A stretch of DNA of 64,000 nt from Serinus canaria (taxonomy: Eukaryota > Chordata > Aves > Passeriformes > Fringillidae): contig NC_066323.1 in NCBI RefSeq assembly GCF_022539315.1, positions 10,963,219 through 11,027,218 on the forward strand, written 5' to 3'. Below the pieces are notes generated by a model. That model was not told the origin of the DNA. It ran no database searches and was given only the letters and a program-made list of their open reading frames with translations. Below are positions 60,312 to 64,000 of the stretch, in pieces. Every line of letters begins with the position of its first letter. Within the stretch, counting starts at the first letter, position 1. The position numbers and the translations under genes are program-made.

Positions 60312-63300
60312 TGGGGGGATTTAAGGTTTTGGTTAGTTTATAGCCTTCAAGATTTGGGAGTGAAGCTTTTAAAAGAGAGTACCAAAGGCTAAAAAGCAAG
60401 GAAAAGGTAAAAATTACCCAAGTGTTTACTGCTGTGACAACTTCAACCCAACTTCATGTACCTGACAACACACATTTGGGATGTTTTAGGTTAGACAGCC
60501 CTGCAAGAGCTGGAGTAAAGTTTTGTGGTACAAAAGTTCAGTCTCACTCCAGCAGTCTGAGGACCATTAGTGCCTTCCCCAGGACAAGTAAGGCACCCAG
60601 GAAAAGCTGTGCAAACTCTGATGAGAAACTGGGCATGGGATGGCAAATCCTTTAGCAGTGAACCCTGAAGGGCAATACCAGGGCAGAGGAAGAGAAGAGA
60701 GTCTTGCACTCTATTGCTGCTTTCACATGCTAAATCAGACTTTCTTCTCTCTTATTGATTTCAGAAAATGAAGTCCTGATGTACTGCAGGCTAAATGAGA
60801 ATAATAATAAAAAGAAGTGTTTCTTTCAGCTGTGGAACTACTATGATGTACTGTGCTGTAGCTTTAGGAATGCTATTAAGAGTTTGATTGGTGGCATAAA
60901 GGTACTCTTTACTGCATCCATCATCAGAGTTTCTCATGCAGATGAGAAGCCTTTGCTTAAAATGTAAGGGGACTAGAGAGCAACAGGAAGGATCCAGACA
61001 CCAGACATAATTCTGTAGAGAACAGGTTGGAATATTTATTCCAAGTTCACTTTTCCCTCCTTGTGAGCTGGACATCTGGCTCCAAACCTGGGCCAGGTTG
61101 CTGGGCCACCGCAGAAACTGCAGAGGAGCTGCTGGAGTTCAGGCTCAAGAGACAGCTGGGTCACAAGACAGCACGACAGCTCTGGGGGTGGCAGCAGTAT
61201 TAAAAAATCTGAGAAGGTTTTAAAGAGACTTCCAAAACAAGAAAGTTTCAGAAATGGTCTGTGCAGGAAAATATTGGCTTTGCCAGACCTTAGAAGTTTC
61301 AGAGGACTGTGAGGAGCCTGCTTGTGTCACGACTCCTACTGAGAAATTGTTTGATCTCCAGGGAACAAAGTGTGTTAATATCCTGAGTGCTCCTTGCAGG
61401 ATCTCTTTTGCCCTGAAATACTTTGAATTTAGAAGGGATTTCTGGGCACTAGGCAGCACTCTCACTGCATCCAGCAGCAACAGTGACTTGCAAAGAGTTC
61501 AACCAAAGACTGAGGTGAGAAAGAATTTTGTGCGAGCCCATCCTCCCTCCAGAAATTCAGCTGAAAGAAAACATGTACTTGGCAGATATGATTGAGTCTA
61601 CATAGTAAACAGCTTCATAAAGCAGCCACTCATCTCACTTTTAAGTGACAGCTACATTTACCTCATTTGAAATAAAGAATTTGGGCTGAGGCACACTGTT
61701 GGTCTTAAGAACAAGTACAAATAACCTGCAAGCTCCCTTTCTCCAAAACTCAGATCATTTATTATTCTAGGTTGCTTGCAGTATGGTTGCTTAACTTCCC
61801 CTTCATTGCAGATTTTATTTCCCCCTTTTTCTAAATCCTATCATTCCAGGGGAGCAAGAAGTTAAAGGGAGCCAAAGGGAGAGATTTCAATAAGATCACA
61901 TCTGTTAGTGGGAGAAACATTGCTGGAATATTGTCTTGTCATTTGCTAGATGGTGTTAATGAAAACATTATGCAAGTTGCTGTGGGATAAGAGAGGCTCA
62001 TTGCAGATGCAAACAGATGTTTCAGTACCAAAGTGAAAATGCTGGGAATAATTTTAGCTGTAATTAACGTAGTGCATTTTATAACAAATTTGTACCTTTA
62101 AGAGAGTCTTGAAGCTGTAACCTTGAATTATATGATTGTTTTATGACAGATGTCAGTGGAGCACTGTGGAAATTTTCTCTAGTGAGGATGAAGACACCAC
62201 ATGTGTCTTCAGAGGGGCTCCTGTGAATATTAGTGCAACTGCTCCTTTATAGGCATGGTCCCACTGCATGCTAAAAACAACTTCCTTCTGCTGCCTTCCC
62301 AGCTCCATGATCACTTCATTCCAAACCTTTCTTCTGCAGAAATGCCATTGCTGAGGACAGATTCCTTCCTGCTTCCACTTGGTGATCAGCTCCTGCCCCA
62401 AAACCGTGGGACTGAATTAATATCCCTTATAATTTCCATGCTGTCCAGCAGCAGTGGCTGTTTTCTAGGGTATATCAAATGCTGAGAGGGATGAGTAATG
62501 TCATTTCTAGGCTTGTGCTGAGAATGAAGACATTAGGAGCTGAGTCCTTTGCAATGTATCATTTGCCCCACAAAGAATAATGGTCACAGTGCTGTCCCTG
62601 AGCCTGTGGTGTGGGCATGGCTGTCCCCATGCCAGAGTACTCCAGCCTCACTGAGGTCAGTGAGAGACCTCTGCATTAGTAACCCCAAGGATTTGCTCAC
62701 TGTGCCAAAGCAAAAGGGATCTGCTTTTGTGCTAGGAAACCACAGCTGCCTGAGTTATTGTTGCAGAGGGTATATCCTTGTCAGCCTTAATAGTAATTTA
62801 TATTCCCAGGTCAGGCATTTGCAGGAAGTCAGCAGTGTCAGTAGGGGATGAATCAGCAGAAGCTGCTTTTGGAAAGGAACCTCTGGAACAGGTCTGACAA
62901 CCAGTCTCCATCAAACAGTTATGGCTCCTGATGGACTCTGAGATGTTCTGACAGCCACTAATGAGGATGGGACAAAATGGTCCCTGTAGTTTGCAGGTCC
63001 AGAGCTGGGGGATTTCTGCTTGGCTCAGGTCCATGCAATGCCATGCAGATGGAATGCTGTCAGCAGCAGCGTGGCTGGGAACAGCCACAGGGGTGCACCT
63101 GCAGCCACACTCATCTGTGGGACTGCTCATGTAGCCACACTGGGCAAAACTGCAGAAAAAACAGGATTATGTATTGAGTCTGGGACGACTGGGACCCACA
63201 GGAAAAGCATTCCTGTCCTCCCCCAGGTGTGGGGATGTCAGCACTGTGATTTTTGGGAGCACTCCCCGAGCACTGCCCTGCACAGGGTGATGCTGAGGCC

Positions 63301-63464
63301 GTGCCATGACCAGCACAGCTGCTCCCTGTTCATCACTGAATCTGGAACTGCTGTCCTTCCTAACACTGCCTGTGTCATCAAAGCCTGAGCATTGTCCCAG
63401 CAGCTGAAAACTCCTCTCCCTTTGTGTTGAGATGTGGAGCAAAAAATCACAATGGTTGGGTAGT

Positions 63465-63538
63465 GAGTGTTTGGCCAGCTGTGGTGACCAGAAGGTGTGG
63501 CACAGCCCCTTCTGGTCACCACAGCTGGCCAAACACTC
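63465..63538. repeat. Perfect 31-bp inverted repeat with a 12-nt loop
   Basis: The arms at 63465-63495 and 63508-63538 are exact reverse complements over 31 bp. The left arm begins GAGTGTTTGGCCAGC and ends GACCAGAAGG. The spacer is TGTGGCACAGCC. There is no target-site duplication, terminal signature or coding sequence to mark it as a known transposon. As RNA it would fold into a 74-nt hairpin of pre-microRNA size from either strand. Confidence 0.95.
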
Positions 63539-64000
63539 CTGCTGTGTTGGTGTGGATATTAATTTGGACTAGGCTTCTGATGATCTATAGTCTGTGATGA
63601 CAAGGGGAATTTTTTTTCATGTAGCACTTTTTACCTTGTTGTTAACTGAACATTAAGGAGTCTTAAGTCATAGCCAGACATTTATTTTATCCATAAATCA
63701 CCCACAGAATCCCAAAAGGAAGATAATTTATCAATAAACCCAACAAATTCCGGTAACTGTAAATCAGTGGGAAAAGATTATTTGCCAGTTTAGCCTACAT
63801 ATATATTTTCTTTCTTTCTGGTCTTGCAGATAAGGAGACCTAGTTAAAATGCTTTGTTATACCCAGTTTACTTTTCTCTGCCCTATTTTACTGATAGTGG
63901 GCAGCATATTGTCCCCAAGATTCAAAGGGACAAATCCTGCTTCATAATGGTATAAATCCAGGACAACTCCACTGCAGAGTTCCTTTACAATACTTCTGTA

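Larger units (their letters stand above)
43741..64000. other. Intergenic sequence, no gene recognised
   Basis: No coding exon is supported, and in particular nothing resembling FGF12, the next gene in mammals. The interval holds short repeats, MIR-like scraps, a Z-DNA-prone tract, AT-rich enhancer-like blocks (53570-54180, 57300-57600, 59390-59480, 61900-62130) and a perfect inverted repeat at 63465. Open frames here are short and without domains. Confidence 0.55.

Overview
The window looks like a piece of a bird nuclear chromosome. Pointers are short introns, moderate GC with CpG depletion outside one island, a CR1-type LINE tail near 34 kb, and a stretch near 29.2 kb that resembles a songbird retroviral LTR. 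I cannot fix the species. No prokaryotic, viral or organellar gene set is present.

The only protein-coding gene I can support is the 3' half of CCDC50 (also called Ymer), on the + strand. Seven coding exons lie at 2041-2739, 4179-4285, 4875-4919, 5426-5530, 6448-6527, 7531-7628 and 8617-8636. All have clean AG/GT boundaries. Their phases join into one frame: with the one codon base supplied by the missing upstream exon they make 385 codons including the stop. The first exon is the long-isoform cassette exon and is symmetric (phase 1-1, 699 nt). The next three encode the two ubiquitin-binding MIU motifs. The last three encode a basic, Ser/Arg-rich tail. The upstream exons (N-terminal coiled-coil part) are outside the window. 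A long 3' UTR probably follows, with the best poly(A) signal at 14541-14546.

From about 14.6 kb to 64 kb I find no recognisable coding exon on either strand. The region holds a 46-bp minisatellite (19081-19350), homopolymer tracts, old transposon pieces (CR1, a probable LTR, MIR-like scraps), two G-quadruplex-prone stretches near 37.5 kb, one isolated CpG island (about 43370-43740), a Z-DNA-prone alternating tract (47772-47806), several AT-rich TAAT/octamer-bearing stretches that resemble conserved non-coding elements, and a perfect 31-bp inverted repeat (63465-63538). In mammals the gene beyond CCDC50 is FGF12, in the opposite orientation. I did not find an FGF12 exon here, so this is probably part of the intergenic interval between them.

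I found no clear new multi-gene system. The most unusual items are the hairpin-sized perfect inverted repeat at 63.5 kb, the orphan CpG island with a strong minus-strand splice donor at its edge, and the enlarged, internally repeated CCDC50 cassette exon.
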